Shown here piece after piece: positions 33,553 to 45,831 of a stretch of 50,218 nucleotides of DNA (its first letter is position 1; each line of letters starts with the position of its first letter). Location: assembly GCA_937928215.1 (NCBI GenBank), contig CALFWL010000062.1, positions 1 through 50,218 of the forward strand, given 5' to 3'. Source of the stretch: an uncultured Pirellulaceae bacterium. Lineage in GTDB: Bacteria > Planctomycetota > Planctomycetia > Pirellulales > Pirellulaceae. Made by a program: the position numbers and the translations under genes. The notes below the pieces were generated by a model that worked only from the letters and a program-made list of their open reading frames with translations, was not told where the DNA came from and did no database searches.

Positions 33553-36500
33553 ATGGCCAGCAACATCAACAGCTCGACCGCCAACCAACAAGCAACCCGA
33601 GTCCAACGGTACGTTGATGGGCAACTTGAAAAAACCAGACGGCAGGTTAAATCGTACGAGCTGATCGTTGCGTGTTTGACTTGGGCGGTTGCCGTCGCCG
33701 CATTTTTTCTGGCGATGGCTCTCATTGATGCGTGGGTCGTTTCCTTTTCAACTTCGTGGCGCTGGATTGCCTTACTGGCTTTGATTCTTGGCAGCGCAGC
33801 ATGGCTGGCGCTAGCGATCGTTCCACTGTTTTTACGAAAAATCAATCTGGATTATGCCGCTCAGATGATCGAGCAGGCGACGCCCGATGTGAAGAACAGC
33901 GTGCTTAACTATTCACTGCTGCGGAAACGCGATGACCCCATCAACGTGGCCGTCATGGACGCCGTGTCACGACAGGCAGCCGAGAAATTAAACGCGATCC
34001 CCAGCGACACAACCATCGATCGTTCACAGCTGATCCGAGTCGGATTCATTCTGGTCGGGTTGATGGTGTTCGCCGTGACTTACAAATTGCTTTCCCCTCG
34101 CGACCCGCTACTGACAGTCCAGCGGATCCTGTTTCCCGGTCAAGTGCTCGCGAAACCTGCTTCGGTGCAAATCAGCCAGGTGACTCCAGGCAACGCCCGA
34201 GTCTTTTTCGGAGACTCATTGCAGGTAGCAGCCCGCATCAAAGGACCTCATCGACCGGAGGACGTTCGCTTGATTATCTCCAGTGCTGACGGGCAGATCA
34301 CCGACCTCGCGCTACCCATGGTTCTGGACGAGACAGGTCGCGAGTACCAAGGATTGATTTCACCGGGCGAAGCGGGAATCCAACAACCGCTAAGTTATCG
34401 CATCGAGGCGCGTGATGGCGTGACGCCGGACTTCAAAATCAACGTCAAAGCCAACCCTTCGATTGCCATCGAGTCCATCGATCTGACGCCGCCGCCCTAC
34501 ACCGGCCTGCCCAAACGGACGCTCACCGGACGCGGCGACATCGAGGCGATTGAGGGCTCCGAGGCGATGATTTTCGCGGTTGCCAACTTGCCAATCGAAG
34601 TCGCGTACATTGAATTGCTCAACGCCGTCCCCAACGATGATCCGCAAAATCCAAATGCAACCATCATGAAACCCGCCGCTCCGCCGATCGAGATGCGATT
34701 GCTGCCGGACAATCGAGCCTCGGGACGGTTCAGCGCCACCCTCAATTCGCGTCGAACACGCCCCAACGCAACGCACTACCAGATTCGGTTCGTCAGCACA
34801 GACGGTGAACGAAACGAAACCCCCAATGTTTATCCGATTCGTGTGACACCGGATCTGGCTCCGGAAGTTCGCATCGTAGAGCCTCGGTCACGACAAACGA
34901 ACCTTGCGGTCAATGGCCGATTGCCAATCCGAGTCGAAGCGAATGATCTGGATTTTGCCATCGATTCGGTCGTTTTGAACATGGACCATCAAGGCAGGCA
35001 ATTGACAAGGCAGTCACTGGACCTGAAATCACAAAACGGGAACCAACGAGTCGACTGCCAATTCCTGTTCGAGCCGGCTCGATATCGCCTGCAGCCCGGC
35101 GATCAAGTTGTGTTTCATGCCGTTGCATCGGACAATCGCATCTCCATCAAGAGCCTTGCTCCAGACCCAAACGTTTCTCAGACAGAGAACTTCACGCTCA
35201 CGATTACCGAGGCCGATTCAGATTCAGATCGAGCCCAACCATCCGAGGAACGTCAACCACCAAGCGAACCGGACGATCGCGACAATCCATCCGACTCCAC
35301 AGGCCAAGATTCGCAAGATGACGAAACGAAGGCGGAGGCTCAATCGATGGATGATGATTCGGGCGAGACTGCTGAAGACAGGAGTCCGGAAAACGAATCC
35401 GCTGACCAGCCTGACGCATCGACCAATGACGAGCAAGGCAATGATGGACCAGAAAACAACAGTGCCAGCCCACCGGGCGAAGAAGAAGAAGGGGCCCAGG
35501 GAAGCGACGACAACCAACAGCCGCCGCCCGACGGTGGCGGGAGTTCATCTTCAGCGCCCGAGGGCAATCAAGAATCCGAGCAAGAACAAAACGGAGGATC
35601 AACCGACCAGAACCAAGGCGGAAGCTCGGAAGCTGAGGGCCGCAATGAAAGTCGGAATGAGGGCGTATCCGATCAAGGTGATCCGCAAGGTTCTTCCGAC
35701 CGTGGCGGCAATCAGAGTGACGACGCGGGATCGGAATCCGGCGGCAACCGCGATTCGTCTGATCCGAACAGCGGCGGATCGCCTGATGGATCCGGCGAAC
35801 CGGGACCATCTGGAGCCAATCAAAATGACCCGAACGCTCAAGCGTCCGACTTAGCCAACGAAGGCGGTGCCGCCGAAGGTTCGCAGTCCAATGGCGGAAC
35901 TCGCAGCGATCCCGGCAATACCAACGGTGACCAACAAGGCACTCGAGACCAGTCACTGAAAGACGGCCAACGCGAACGATTGCCTGAAGATGCTCATGAC
36001 GGCGAGAAGTTTGAAAAACTAGACGAGCTCTTAAAGGATCAAAAACCTTCATCCAAAGACTCGGACGGCCAACCGGATGGTAACCCTCAGGACAACCAAC
36101 AGCCCAATGACGATTCCAATCCGAACGATGGGCAAGGCACCGGAAATGATCCTGACCAGGGCGACCGACGTGGTGATGGCTCGTCCGATCAAAAATCAAC
36201 CAACCAGCAATCCCCCAGAAAACAAGAACCAACGGAACAACGACCGAGCGATCAGAAGGGTCAACCGCCTGAAGGAACCGAACCAAGCGAAGGCTCTCAA
36301 GGATCGGATGGCTCCCAAGGATCCGAAAACCCCGAAGGATCAAACGCCGAACCGCAACCATCCGGTTCCTCGGGCAGTCCCGCTGGCAATCAGAACCAAC
36401 CCTCTAACAAACAGGAACAGCCTTCCGACGGTTCAGAAAGTTCATCTGGGTCAGGGGCAGATAGCGGCTCCGATCCAAGCGACTCAAACCAACAACCGTC

Positions 36501-37062
36501 TGACTCGCAATCTCAATCCGGAGCGAATTCGAATACCGGCCAGGCCGGTCAACCGAGCCTAGGTTCTTCCAATTCATCGCAAACCGCTGACGCCAACGGC
36601 CAATCCAACCAACCCAACGAAGGGGTGACCACTTCAGGGCAACAAGGCTCGGGCGCAAGTTCTGATCAACCGAACGACGAGCAACTTGAAAAAGAACAGG
36701 CTGATCTTGAACACGCGAAGAAAGCCACGGATCTTGTTTTGAACAAATTGGAAGATCAACTGAACAACCCCGATCCGGATTTGCTCGACAAGATGAACTG
36801 GACCGAGCAAGATCTACGTGAGTTCCTCGATCGCTGGAAACGAATGAAGCAAAACGCTCAGACGGGTGACCCGAACGCTCAGCGGCAATACGAGGAAGCC
36901 ATCAAAAGTCTCGGCCTGCGACCGAACAATCGCGCTCGCACTTCAAAGAATCGCGACGCGGACGCAGCCGGCTTGAACCAGGACAGCAGCGTGATTGAGC
37001 CGCCTGCCGACCTAGCCCCTGATTTCAACGACTTCCTCCGAGACCGAAACCGCGTGCGGTAA
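33553..37062 (+). CDS. DUF4175-like giant membrane protein with long low-complexity region
   Basis: 1169 residues. Two transmembrane helices near 36-65 and 72-95 and a third near 160-182 are followed by beta-rich repeats (DLTPPPYTGLPKRTLTGRG and similar) to about 550. Residues about 553-1036 are an extremely Gln/Asn/Ser/Asp/Gly-rich, acidic, probably disordered stretch. The last 130 residues are helical and charged (LEKEQADLEHAKKATDLVLN, DKMNWTEQDLREFLDRW). The N-terminal architecture fits DUF4175-type proteins found with MoxR/vWA-type systems. It follows the anti-sigma gene by 99 bases on the same strand. Function unknown; a stress-sensing or surface role would be inference. Confidence 0.82.
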   Translation: MASNINSSTANQQATRVQRYVDGQLEKTRRQVKSYELIVACLTWAVAVAAFFLAMALIDAWVVSFSTSWRWIALLALILGSAAWLALAIVPLFLRKINLDYAAQMIEQATPDVKNSVLNYSLLRKRDDPINVAVMDAVSRQAAEKLNAIPSDTTIDRSQLIRVGFILVGLMVFAVTYKLLSPRDPLLTVQRILFPGQVLAKPASVQISQVTPGNARVFFGDSLQVAARIKGPHRPEDVRLIISSADGQITDLALPMVLDETGREYQGLISPGEAGIQQPLSYRIEARDGVTPDFKINVKANPSIAIESIDLTPPPYTGLPKRTLTGRGDIEAIEGSEAMIFAVANLPIEVAYIELLNAVPNDDPQNPNATIMKPAAPPIEMRLLPDNRASGRFSATLNSRRTRPNATHYQIRFVSTDGERNETPNVYPIRVTPDLAPEVRIVEPRSRQTNLAVNGRLPIRVEANDLDFAIDSVVLNMDHQGRQLTRQSLDLKSQNGNQRVDCQFLFEPARYRLQPGDQVVFHAVASDNRISIKSLAPDPNVSQTENFTLTITEADSDSDRAQPSEERQPPSEPDDRDNPSDSTGQDSQDDETKAEAQSMDDDSGETAEDRSPENESADQPDASTNDEQGNDGPENNSASPPGEEEEGAQGSDDNQQPPPDGGGSSSSAPEGNQESEQEQNGGSTDQNQGGSSEAEGRNESRNEGVSDQGDPQGSSDRGGNQSDDAGSESGGNRDSSDPNSGGSPDGSGEPGPSGANQNDPNAQASDLANEGGAAEGSQSNGGTRSDPGNTNGDQQGTRDQSLKDGQRERLPEDAHDGEKFEKLDELLKDQKPSSKDSDGQPDGNPQDNQQPNDDSNPNDGQGTGNDPDQGDRRGDGSSDQKSTNQQSPRKQEPTEQRPSDQKGQPPEGTEPSEGSQGSDGSQGSENPEGSNAEPQPSGSSGSPAGNQNQPSNKQEQPSDGSESSSGSGADSGSDPSDSNQQPSDSQSQSGANSNTGQAGQPSLGSSNSSQTADANGQSNQPNEGVTTSGQQGSGASSDQPNDEQLEKEQADLEHAKKATDLVLNKLEDQLNNPDPDLLDKMNWTEQDLREFLDRWKRMKQNAQTGDPNAQRQYEEAIKSLGLRPNNRARTSKNRDADAAGLNQDSSVIEPPADLAPDFNDFLRDRNRVR

Positions 37063-37350
37063 TCATTCGGCAGGGCTTGCAACGCGTTTGTGCAATTGCC
37101 ATCGAACGCATTTCTGATTCGCGTGGCGTTATGGCATGCATTTCAAGCGGGCTCCGGATCGCCAAAGACGCCACGGTCAAGTTCAACACTCATCAATCGC
37201 CCAACGGGAAAGAAACTGAAACTCTGGCAGGTTTCTCAGGTTACAATTGTCGTGCGCGCTATGTTGTGTACTCCGACACGGAAGACGACAATCCGTTTTC
37301 CGTGTTGCACTACAATACTTCATTCAACCAAGAACCTGAGGCGTAAGAAG

Positions 37351-40300
37351 ATGAAACGTTTTGTCGGTCCTGTGGCTCTTTTTCTCGCTGCTGCTCTGAT
37401 TTTTGGAACGGAAGCAGCAGTCAGCCATGCCGCTGATGCAAACATCGATGGCGAACTGCGTCAGTGGCATAAAGTGACGTTAACCGTCGATGGGCCACAA
37501 GCCTCAGAAGCTGGCACGCCAAATCCGTTTCTTGATTATCGGATGCAGGTAACGTTTCATCATGCTCAGACCGGGACCACTTACAGCGTGCCCGGCTATT
37601 TTGCTGCCGATGGCGATGCGGCCAATACATCTGCAAGCTCAGGGAACAAATGGCGAGCCCATCTTTCACCCGATCATGTCGGCACGTGGACTTACAAGGT
37701 TGCATTTCGCTCCGGCGCGAACGTGGCGATTTCGGATCAAATGGAAGCCGGCACCTCCGTCGCTGACGTGGACGGACTTGAGGGCAAGTTTGAAATTGCA
37801 GCAACGAACAAACAAGGCCGCGACCTCAGAGCCAAAGGTCGATTGAATTATGTCGGGAAGCATCATTTGCAGTTTGCCGGCAACGGTCAGTTTTTTCTCA
37901 AAGCCGGAGCCGACGCACCTGAAAATTTCTTGGCTTACCAAGACTTTGACGGTGACTTCAAATCAGATGGCAAGAAAGACAACCTGATCAAAAACTGGGC
38001 GCCTCACGTTCAGGATTGGCAACCTGGCAACCCGACCTGGCAAGACGGCAAGGGCAAAGGGATCATCGGCGCGATCAACTACTTGGCTTCCAAGGGGCTG
38101 AACGCGTTCTCTTTTCTGACGCTCAATATTGAAGGCGACGATTGCAATGTGTTCCCGTACACCAGCTACGCCGTTCGGGACCGAATCGACTGTTCACGGA
38201 TGGATCAATGGGAAATCGTGCTCGCTCATGGCACGCAACAGGGAATGTATCTGCACTTCAAAACACAGGAAGCCGAAAACGTAAACCTGTTGGACAACGG
38301 AAACATGGGGCCGCAACGCACGCTGTACTATCGCGAGCTGATTGCTCGTTTCGGTCACCAATTGGCAATGAATTGGAACTTGGGCGAGGAAGTGGGACTC
38401 GGACACAAGGTCAGCACTGAGAAAAAAACCGCATGGGCAAACTACTTTTGGACTCACGACCCGTATCAGCATCACATTGTCATTCATAACGGCGACAATC
38501 ACTTTGACATGCTGGGTGACGCATCTCAGCTGACAGGATTTTCCTTGCAGACCAACAAAGCCGACTTCCGAAACGTTCACGGGGCGACGTTGAAGTATCT
38601 GAAAAAGTCCGTCGAGGCCGGGAAGCCGTGGGTGGTCGCGTGCGACGAACCGGGTGATGCTCAGCATGCACTGATTCCCGATGACGAAGATCCAACTCAC
38701 GACGACGCGCGAAAGAATGCTCTGTGGGGTCACCTCATGGCGGGTGGCGCAGGAGTCGAATGGTACTTTGGCTACAAACATGCTCACAGTGACTTGACTT
38801 GCCAAGATTATCGCGTGCGTCAGAAAATGTGGGACCAGTCACGCATCGCATTGAAGTTTTTCGCGGACAACGAAATCCCGTTCTGGGAAATGAGCAACGC
38901 CAACCCATTGCTGGGAGCTGAAAACGGCTATTGTCTCGCCCAATCTGACAAGCTGTACTTGGTTTATTTGAAACAAGCCGAACCAGCTATTGTTGATCTT
39001 TCCGATGCCAACGGTGTTTTTGAAGTATGGTGGTTTAATCCTCGCGAAGGTGGCGATCTTCAAATTGGATCGACTCAAGCGGTTCGAGGAGGCGAAACAA
39101 TTGCGCTGGGCAATCCGCCTGCCGATCCCGATCAAGATTGGCTGGCCATCCTTCGCCCGGGCGATCCCAATCGCGACTATCCGATCACTGGCAACGACAA
39201 GACAACTGAAGTTCTGCAAGCCGTCAAGGATTTTCGATTCGTCGTGTCGGATGGTTTTGTATCTGGATACAACGATGGCAACCAACGTGCCATGGCGATC
39301 AATGCAGCCCAACACAAAGGAAAATTTGCGGCTGCCGAAACGAAATTTCAAGGCAAATCGGGAACGTATAACCTAATGCTGACCACGCTGACCGAGACAG
39401 ACGGCGAATCAACTTATCGATTGCTTGTTTCGGGAAAGAAGATTGGCGAGGTAAAAAATCCGACAACGAAACGAGACTACCAACCGGCCAATCATCGCTT
39501 TGAAGATGTTTCCCTGAAACGAGGCGACTCGATTCGAATCGAGTTCAACTCGGCTTCCAACAAAAAGATTCCCGAAGGCGACAGCTTTGCGTTTGCTCGA
39601 GGACGATGGCGCAGCTTGGCAATCGTCAAACCGGGCGCTCCGTTGAACCGTCAATCAGCCAAAATGACGATTAAGCCGGCGGAGGAAAAATCGACTCCTG
39701 CACCGTTTGACTATGTGTACGATGCAGCCGAAGCCAAGAAAATCCACAAGCAGACCAATGAAATCGTTGTTGTCGAGGCCGAAGACTACGACGCGGTGGA
39801 CCGACAGGATCACCGCAAGTGGCACCTGACAACGGCGGATGTAACACCCGATGTAAAACCGGATCCCGACCCCAACCATTCCGAAGGCGCGGGCGGAGGA
39901 GCCTACTTGGAAATCCTGCCCGATACTCGAGTGACTCACGGCGATCCGCTGGTCAACGGCGTCAGCTTCAGCAACAAACCAGGACAATGCAGCGTTTTGT
40001 ACTACCCCATCGAATTCACGGACCCGGGCCGGTACCACGTGTGGGTACGCATGAACTGCACCGGTTCAGAAGACAACGGCTTACACGTTGGCATCGACGG
40101 AGAATGGCCTGCCTCAGGTGCAAGGCTTCAATTCACAGGTAAACACGGTAAATGGCAGTGGGACAGTCGGCAACGAACTCCGAAGGTTCACGTGGGTGAA
40201 TTTGGAAAAATCTGGCTCGACATCAAAACGCCCGGTCTGCACACGATCATGTTCTCCATGCGTGAAGACGGTTTCGAATTCGATCGGTTTCTATTGAGCA

Positions 40301-40365
40301 AACGACTGGCGATCTTGAAAAGCAAAAGCCTTGACCTAGGCCCGCCAGCCAGCCCGAAACGTTAG
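37351..40365 (+). CDS. exported DUF5060 glycoside-hydrolase-like protein
   Basis: 1004 residues from the ATG at 37351, with a signal peptide (FVGPVALFLAAALIFGTEAA). Residues about 30-130 form a DUF5060 beta-sandwich (DGELRQWHKVTLTVDGPQAS, SPDHVGTWTYKVAF). Residues about 130-500 are a barrel with LASKGLNAFSFLTLN, IDCSRMDQWEIVLAHGTQQG and MNWNLGEEVGLG, the last being a likely catalytic Asn-x-Gly-Glu segment. Residues about 500-605 resemble the collagen-binding-2 domain (FWFNP-type strands, DWLAILRPG). Residues about 770-1004 form a carbohydrate-binding-like C-terminal module starting VVEAEDYDAVD. Predicted to cleave an external polysaccharide; substrate unknown. An upstream in-frame extension to 37090 is basic and not protein-like. 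Confidence 0.82.
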   Translation: MKRFVGPVALFLAAALIFGTEAAVSHAADANIDGELRQWHKVTLTVDGPQASEAGTPNPFLDYRMQVTFHHAQTGTTYSVPGYFAADGDAANTSASSGNKWRAHLSPDHVGTWTYKVAFRSGANVAISDQMEAGTSVADVDGLEGKFEIAATNKQGRDLRAKGRLNYVGKHHLQFAGNGQFFLKAGADAPENFLAYQDFDGDFKSDGKKDNLIKNWAPHVQDWQPGNPTWQDGKGKGIIGAINYLASKGLNAFSFLTLNIEGDDCNVFPYTSYAVRDRIDCSRMDQWEIVLAHGTQQGMYLHFKTQEAENVNLLDNGNMGPQRTLYYRELIARFGHQLAMNWNLGEEVGLGHKVSTEKKTAWANYFWTHDPYQHHIVIHNGDNHFDMLGDASQLTGFSLQTNKADFRNVHGATLKYLKKSVEAGKPWVVACDEPGDAQHALIPDDEDPTHDDARKNALWGHLMAGGAGVEWYFGYKHAHSDLTCQDYRVRQKMWDQSRIALKFFADNEIPFWEMSNANPLLGAENGYCLAQSDKLYLVYLKQAEPAIVDLSDANGVFEVWWFNPREGGDLQIGSTQAVRGGETIALGNPPADPDQDWLAILRPGDPNRDYPITGNDKTTEVLQAVKDFRFVVSDGFVSGYNDGNQRAMAINAAQHKGKFAAAETKFQGKSGTYNLMLTTLTETDGESTYRLLVSGKKIGEVKNPTTKRDYQPANHRFEDVSLKRGDSIRIEFNSASNKKIPEGDSFAFARGRWRSLAIVKPGAPLNRQSAKMTIKPAEEKSTPAPFDYVYDAAEAKKIHKQTNEIVVVEAEDYDAVDRQDHRKWHLTTADVTPDVKPDPDPNHSEGAGGGAYLEILPDTRVTHGDPLVNGVSFSNKPGQCSVLYYPIEFTDPGRYHVWVRMNCTGSEDNGLHVGIDGEWPASGARLQFTGKHGKWQWDSRQRTPKVHVGEFGKIWLDIKTPGLHTIMFSMREDGFEFDRFLLSKRLAILKSKSLDLGPPASPKR

Positions 40366-40388
40366 GACCAAGCACCGGTCTGTTTTGT

Positions 40389-40409
40389 CGATTGATTATT
40401 GGTCAATCG
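40389..40409. terminator. hairpin between convergent genes
   Basis: CGATTGA/TCAATCG, a perfect 7-bp stem with a TTATTGG loop, lies between the DUF5060 stop (40365) and the oxidoreductase stop (40411). No T tract; a weak bidirectional terminator at best. Confidence 0.4.
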
Positions 40410-40410
40410 A

Positions 40411-41418
40411 TTATTGAAATCCGTCCAGCACGTTCTTCCCGATTACTCGGCCGCTTTCCTGAGCGACGTGGGCGGCCTTGAGCGTCTCGACACTCAGTTC
40501 GCCAAGATTATCGTTCACCGTGGAAATCAACTCCCCCGCATCGAGCATTTCCGAAACTCGGTTCAGCAGTTGATGCTGAACCTCCATGTCGTCCATGGCA
40601 AACATCGAACGCGCAAACATGAACTCCCAACTGAAGTTCAACGCTTTCGCTTTGCCAACCTTGATATCAAGCGCTTCAGGATCGTCAATGAATGCCACGT
40701 GGCCTCGCGGTTTGATCAATTCGATGATAGCGGGGAAGTGACCATCCGTTCCGGTTAACGACGCGACGTATCGAGGCTGAAGACCAATCGCTTTCAGTTG
40801 ATCGATCAATGACTCACGATGATTGATTGCATGGTCGGCACCCATTTTCTTCACCCATGCGATAGTTTCAGGGCGAGACGCCGTTGCGATGACCGTCAGC
40901 TCAGTCAACTTTTGTACCAACTGAATCAGAATCGATCCAACACCCCCTGCTCCGCCGATCACCAGAATGCAGTCACCCTGCCCTTCGCCTTCCTTGATGC
41001 CAAGAGAATCAAATAACAACTCCCAGGCGGTGATTGACGTCAGCGGCATACCCGCCGCCTCGGCATACCCCAGCGACTTGGGTTTCTTGCCAACGATACG
41101 TTCGTCAACGGCATGGAACTGAGCGTTCGTGCCTAGCCGGGTGATATCTCCGGCGTAGAAAACTTCATCGCCCGGTTGGAACAGACGGACATCACCACCA
41201 ACTTGCCTAACGACACCCGCCGCATCGTAGCCCATGATTCCGATGTCACCGATAGGCGGCCTTCCACCACGAACTTTCGTATCGACCGGATTGACCGACA
41301 CACCGCGAACCTCAACCAATAAATCACGAGGTCGCAACTCGGGCGCTTCGGCTTCAAATTCGATCAACGAATCGGCCGCGTCGATCGGCCCCGGTTGCTT
41401 GTATCCAATGGCTTTCAT
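40411..41418 (-). CDS. zinc-type alcohol dehydrogenase-like / quinone oxidoreductase family protein
   Basis: 335 residues from the ATG at 41418 ([10 protein letters not shown]). The N-terminal GroES-like domain carries [19 protein letters not shown], typical of the zinc-free quinone-reductase branch, and GYDAAGVV. The Rossmann domain has [15 protein letters not shown] as the dinucleotide loop, and [20 protein letters not shown] follows. Members reduce quinones or enones with NADPH. The frame continues upstream to 41526, but that part looks non-coding. It is separated from katG by 542 bases that contain a terminator. Confidence 0.9.
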   Translation of the reverse strand: MKAIGYKQPGPIDAADSLIEFEAEAPELRPRDLLVEVRGVSVNPVDTKVRGGRPPIGDIGIMGYDAAGVVRQVGGDVRLFQPGDEVFYAGDITRLGTNAQFHAVDERIVGKKPKSLGYAEAAGMPLTSITAWELLFDSLGIKEGEGQGDCILVIGGAGGVGSILIQLVQKLTELTVIATASRPETIAWVKKMGADHAINHRESLIDQLKAIGLQPRYVASLTGTDGHFPAIIELIKPRGHVAFIDDPEALDIKVGKAKALNFSWEFMFARSMFAMDDMEVQHQLLNRVSEMLDAGELISTVNDNLGELSVETLKAAHVAQESGRVIGKNVLDGFQ

Positions 41419-41644
41419 TCGACAATCACTTTCCTTGGCCCCACGGACATTATGCTCCATTGCACCCGATGCTTTGGCACACTTGAATGTTCGGTTGGAC
41501 GACTCTTCTCGGTTTGACGACGACATAATCTACCCGATTTTCAACCGAACGGATTATCCAGAAATATGGTCTGTCTTCGATGAACACCACCGTGACATCG
41601 GCAAGCCATCCCTGAGCGAAAGAAGATTATCAGTGTGAATTGTA

Positions 41645-41709
41645 TCTCGCAAAGACGCAACGCCCCTCGATTCGTTGGCTCTGTGCCTTCGCGTCGTTGC
41701 GTGATTTTT
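41645..41709. repeat. inverted repeat of the CGCAAAGACGCAACG type
   Basis: ATCTCGCAAAGACGCAACG at the left faces CGTCGTTGCGTGAT at the right. The text closely resembles the short 'CTCGCAAAGACGC / GCGTCTTTGCG' intergenic repeats seen in many environmental bacterial genomes; that likeness is from memory. Possible remnant of a small mobile palindrome. Confidence 0.5.
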
Positions 41710-41792
41710 GAGGGTTGGCCGGGTCTACGGTTTCTCAATCGAGTTTGATTGGTGTACTCCACCAACATGTGTCAAAACGTGTATGCGATATC

Positions 41793-41863
41793 GAAAAAGC
41801 AGCGGTCGGGCGCGAGCTCTCGGGTGTCGTACGAAACCGGAGAACTGGCACCCAACCGCTGCT
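41793..41863 (-). terminator. large terminator hairpin downstream of katG
   Basis: On the minus strand AGCAGCGGT-GGG pairs with CCC-ACCGCTGCT at the base. After a mismatched segment an inner arm AG-TCTC-GGT / ACC-GAGA-CT continues the stem around a 10-base loop. TTTTT follows directly. The mismatches are symmetrical (C/A, CGCG/GGCA, C/A, G/G). It lies about 98 bases past the katG stop. Confidence 0.7.
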
Positions 41864-41960
41864 ACTGCAAATTGTGGGATACGATGATTCAAGACGAAGC
41901 TTGCCGCCGTCGAAACCATTCGTCGACGGCCACACGACTCGCTGGCAACCAGTCAGCCGA

Positions 41961-44713
<2,753 letters not shown>

Positions 44714-45667
44714 TTACTTGATGTTGCGTTTCATCAGGAAGTCTCGGATCTTGCTGGCGATCAAGGCTCCGTCTTCTTCAAGTGCAAAGTGACCTGTATC
44801 TAAAATGTTGTAGTCGATGTCTTTTACATCCCGCTGGTAGCCTTCGGCTCCGGGCACAGGAAAGAAAGCGTCATTCTTACCCCACACGATCAGCACCGGC
44901 GGCTGATGGTCGCGAAGGTACTTCTGCCACTGTGGATAGAGCTTCAGGTTATTCTGGTAATCATAAAAGAGTGCGAGCTGCACCTGATGTTGGCCATCTC
45001 GTGAGATTTTCATGTAGTCCAGATTCCAGTTTTCCGGAGCGATGTTGGAAGCTTCACGCGTGCCATGGGTGTATTGCCACTTCATACCCTCCAGCGTGAA
45101 AACGTTCTTGATGATGGTCTGTTCATTCGCCTGAGTTTTGTCTTTCCAGTAACTCATGATCGGAGCCCACACCTGTTTTGCGACTCCTTCCAAATACGCG
45201 TTACCGTTCTGGACCAACAAAGATTCAACACGCTCCGGATGAGCGGTCGCGATCCGAAATCCCACCGGTGCGCCGTAGTCCATCAGGTATAGCGAGTATT
45301 TATCGATACCGCGTTGCTGAAGAAACAAGTCGATCGTGTTGGCAATATTATCAAACGTGTATTCGTATTCGTCTGGCGAGGGAAACGAACTCTCACCAAA
45401 ACCTGGGTAGTCTGGTGCGATCAGATGGTAGCTATCGCCTAAATCACGGATCAGGTTGCGATACATGTGCGATGACGACGGGAATCCATGCAGCAAAACA
45501 ATTTTGGGTTTCGTTGGATCACCAGCTTCGCGATAGAAAATCGTCTGCCCGTCTACCTTCTCATACCCGTGCCGAACCGCAGCGTTTGCTGATTGGGCGA
45601 CTGCACTTTGCGTTGTGGACGTAAAGAGTACCGCGACTGCGATCAACCCCGTTAAAGCAACATTCAT
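44714..45667 (-). CDS. exported alpha/beta hydrolase (haloalkane dehalogenase/epoxide hydrolase-like)
   Basis: 317 residues from the ATG at 45667. Signal peptide ALTGLIAVAVLFTSTTQSAV. The fold motifs are LLHGFPSSSHMYRNLI (oxyanion loop), DYPGFGESSFP, and the nucleophile elbow LYLMDYGAPVGFRIA, where the nucleophile is Asp as in dehalogenases and epoxide hydrolases. WGKNDAFFP (acid) and DTGHFALEED (His) complete the triad. Substrate unknown. It lies 164 bases after the isochorismatase-like gene on the same strand and may be co-expressed with it. Confidence 0.9.
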   Translation of the reverse strand: MNVALTGLIAVAVLFTSTTQSAVAQSANAAVRHGYEKVDGQTIFYREAGDPTKPKIVLLHGFPSSSHMYRNLIRDLGDSYHLIAPDYPGFGESSFPSPDEYEYTFDNIANTIDLFLQQRGIDKYSLYLMDYGAPVGFRIATAHPERVESLLVQNGNAYLEGVAKQVWAPIMSYWKDKTQANEQTIIKNVFTLEGMKWQYTHGTREASNIAPENWNLDYMKISRDGQHQVQLALFYDYQNNLKLYPQWQKYLRDHQPPVLIVWGKNDAFFPVPGAEGYQRDVKDIDYNILDTGHFALEEDGALIASKIRDFLMKRNIK

Positions 45668-45831
45668 CTTAAATCGTGTCCCGTGAGGTCTATCTATCGT
45701 GTCAAAATCACAGCGGAAGCGTCGGGCCATGCCCACTAAAGACATTCGCGCGACGATTCCAATAAAAGGTCAAAGGGCTGGTTGCCAGACATGTCGCTAC
45801 CCATGACAGCAACCAACGAAGGGTAAATCAG

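Larger units (their letters stand above)
41419..41960. other. intergenic region between katG and the oxidoreductase
   Basis: 542 bases with a katG terminator (41793-41863) and an inverted repeat of the CGCAAAGACGC type (41645-41709). Several short open frames exist in both directions; none has recognisable content or a start signal. Confidence 0.55.

Noticed and set aside
35108-36562. Long open frames on both strands inside the DUF4175 gene (248, 385 and 161 residues)
   Set aside because: By-products of repetitive codons in the low-complexity region; no recognisable domains or start signals.
41798-41863. Possible integron attC site
   Set aside because: The stem has GTCGGGC before ACCCAAC, the reverse of the attC order (RYYYAAC ... 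GTTRRRY), and a T tract follows; terminator fits better.
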